Source: MH13 sp040219355
GTDB lineage: Bacteria; Pseudomonadota; Alphaproteobacteria; Rhizobiales; MH13
Assembly: GCA_040219355.1 (NCBI GenBank)
Contig: JAVJSN010000015.1
Span: forward strand, 372,001 to 436,000
Length of the DNA stretch: 64,000 bases
Reading direction: 5' to 3'
Under the pieces are notes generated by a model. The model was given only the letters and a program-made list of their open reading frames with translations. It had not been told where the DNA came from and made no database searches. Within the stretch, counting starts at the first letter, position 1, and each line of letters opens with the position of its first letter. This document shows, in pieces, positions 62,782 to 64,000 of the stretch. Made by a program: the position numbers and the translations under genes.

Positions 62782-64000
62782 TTATCTGGCCGATTTTTCT
62801 GCCTCAGCGACATTCGCTTTGACCGCCAGAAAGCTGTCCGGCGTGACCGATATGCTGTCGATCTTCGCTTCGACCAAAAACTTGGCGAACGTTGGGTCGT
62901 TGCTCGGTGCCTGACCGCACAGGCCAACTTTGGCGCCGGACTTATGGGCGCGTTCAATCACAGTCTCGATCATCCATTTGACAGCTGGATTCTGTTCTTC
63001 AAAGACGCCGGACAGATGCTCGTTGTCGCGATCCACGCCAAGCGTTAGTTGGGTCAAATCGTTGGATCCAATAGAGAAACCTGAGAAGCGTTTGGCAAAT
63101 TCTTCGGCCAGAATAACGTTGGATGGCACCTCGCACATCACATAGATATCAAGGCCGTTCCTACCGCTTTCCAGGCCGTTTTTCGCCATCACATCAAGCA
63201 CCAGATCGGCTTCTTGTGGTGTGCGGCAGAATGGGATCATGACCAATACGTTGGTGAAACCAAGGTCATCACGTAGGTGGCGGATCGCCTGACATTCCAG
63301 GGCAAAACCATCGCGATAGATGTCGGCATAATAGCGCGATGCGCCGCGCAGCCCGATCATCGGGTTTTCCTCGTCCGGCTCAAACGCGGAGCCGCCAAGC
63401 AGCTTGGCGTATTCGTTGGTTTTGAAGTCGCTCATCCGCACTATCGCCGGGTTGGGATGAGCAACAGCGGCGATGCGCGAAAGGCCTCGGGCCAGCGTTT
63501 CCACGAAATAGTGCTTCTTGTCGTCGTAGCCGCGTGTCAGCGCCTCGATTTCTTGCTTGTCGTGGACATCATGCAGTTTGTCGAAATTGACCAAGGCCAT
63601 CGGGTGCACTTGCACGGCGGAATTCACCACAAACTCCATGCGGGCCAGGCCAACGCCGTCTGATGGCAAGCGCCACCAGCGGAACGCCGAGGCTGGGTTG
63701 GCCAAGTTCAGCATGATTTTCGTTTTGGTGTCGGGCACATGGTCGAGCTTGATGTCTTCGACGTCAAAATCGAGATAGCCCTGATATATATCGCCTTGCT
63801 CACCACCGGCGCATGAGACCGTCACTTTCTGCCGGTCATGCAAAACATGGGTGGCATCGCCCGTGCCGACGATGGCCGGGATGCCCAATTCGCGGCTAAC
63901 GATGGCGGCGTGAGATGTGCGCCCGCCATGGTCGGTGATGATGGCTGCGGCCCGCTTCATAATGGGCACCCAGTCGGGATCGGTTGTTGAGGTGACCAGG
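62782..64000 (-). CDS. ppsA: phosphoenolpyruvate synthase, C-terminal part
   Basis: The frame is open to the window edge, so the 5' part lies outside. The in-window part starts in LVTSTTDPDWVPIMKRA, then the phospho-histidine swivel domain TDHGGRTSHAAIVSRELGIPAIVG (catalytic His in TSHAAI) and the PEP/pyruvate TIM barrel with GLARMEFVV, MIGLRGASRY, MCEVPSNVILAEEF, GSNDLTQLTLGVDRD and the active-site Cys in GLCGQAPSN. These match PpsA rather than PPDK or enzyme I. It makes PEP from pyruvate and ATP for gluconeogenesis, sensible for an organism that grows on pyruvate-yielding substrates such as cysteate and aromatics. Confidence 0.93.
   Translation of the reverse strand, partial: LVTSTTDPDWVPIMKRAAAIITDHGGRTSHAAIVSRELGIPAIVGTGDATHVLHDRQKVTVSCAGGEQGDIYQGYLDFDVEDIKLDHVPDTKTKIMLNLANPASAFRWWRLPSDGVGLARMEFVVNSAVQVHPMALVNFDKLHDVHDKQEIEALTRGYDDKKHYFVETLARGLSRIAAVAHPNPAIVRMSDFKTNEYAKLLGGSAFEPDEENPMIGLRGASRYYADIYRDGFALECQAIRHLRDDLGFTNVLVMIPFCRTPQEADLVLDVMAKNGLESGRNGLDIYVMCEVPSNVILAEEFAKRFSGFSIGSNDLTQLTLGVDRDNEHLSGVFEEQNPAVKWMIETVIERAHKSGAKVGLCGQAPSNDPTFAKFLVEAKIDSISVTPDSFLAVKANVAEAEKSAR

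Overview
The window is a gene-dense (no gap above 300 bases), moderately GC-rich chromosomal segment. It most resembles an alphaproteobacterium, probably a marine Hyphomicrobiales or Rhodobacterales relative. Reasons: a glpR-glpD-glpSTPQUV glycerol ABC operon of rhizobial type, PutA with a divergent Lrp-type regulator, an Fnr with FnrL-type cysteine spacing, a TadG-like protein, and many ABC uptake systems tied to catabolic enzymes. There are no insertion sequences, phage genes, CRISPR arrays or rRNA genes. One tRNA gene is present (CAT anticodon, 3057-3133). Several start sites below are moved from the longest frame to the codon with the best Shine-Dalgarno (SD) sequence.

Layout. 1-3133: the end of an unidentified gene, a bidirectional terminator, a TadG-like vWA protein, a SIMPL-domain protein and the tRNA. 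3386-4689: an Old Yellow Enzyme and a small coupled ORF. 4874-13137: a Dpp-type peptide ABC transporter, an M24 (Xaa-Pro-type) peptidase, an XRE-cupin regulator and a GST. 13152-19756: putA, its Lrp-type regulator and an amino-acid ABC transporter. The peptide importer, M24 peptidase and PutA could together use proline-containing peptides.

19762-30122 is an aromatic-catabolism block. It holds a LysR regulator, maleylacetate reductase, a complete branched-chain-type ABC importer, a TfdB/resorcinol-hydroxylase-type FAD monooxygenase, a hydroxyquinol-1,2-dioxygenase-like enzyme and a beta-keto acid cleavage enzyme (BKACE, DUF849). The inferred route is phenol/resorcinol -> hydroxyquinol -> maleylacetate -> 3-oxoadipate. 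BKACE may replace the usual CoA-transferase/thiolase. 30119-38825 is the glycerol block: DeoR-type GlpR, GlpD, and the GlpS/T/P/Q/U/V transporter, whose two ATPases have complementary defects.

38950-50722 contains an MFS transporter, a LysR regulator and a tightly packed probable organosulfonate operon: cuyA-like cysteate lyase, a DegT-type aminotransferase, an Asp/Glu-type racemase, a ProXVW-like importer with an extended permease, an hpsN-like sulfopropanediol dehydrogenase, a YeiH-type anion exporter and RidA. 50738-61894 holds two divergent operons around a GntR regulator with a repeated TTTGTATACAAA operator. One encodes an MBL-fold hydrolase, a HAD-IIA phosphatase, a class II aldolase and an FGGY kinase. 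The other encodes a sugar-type ABC importer, a Tm-1-like protein and a second class II aldolase. The substrate is unknown. The window ends with an FnrL-type regulator and a truncated phosphoenolpyruvate synthase gene.

The strongest candidates for something under-described are the sulfonate operon, BKACE inside a hydroxyquinol pathway, the asymmetric GlpS/GlpT ATPase pair and the GntR-controlled kinase/aldolase system. All assignments rest on reading motifs and gene order; no database search was run.
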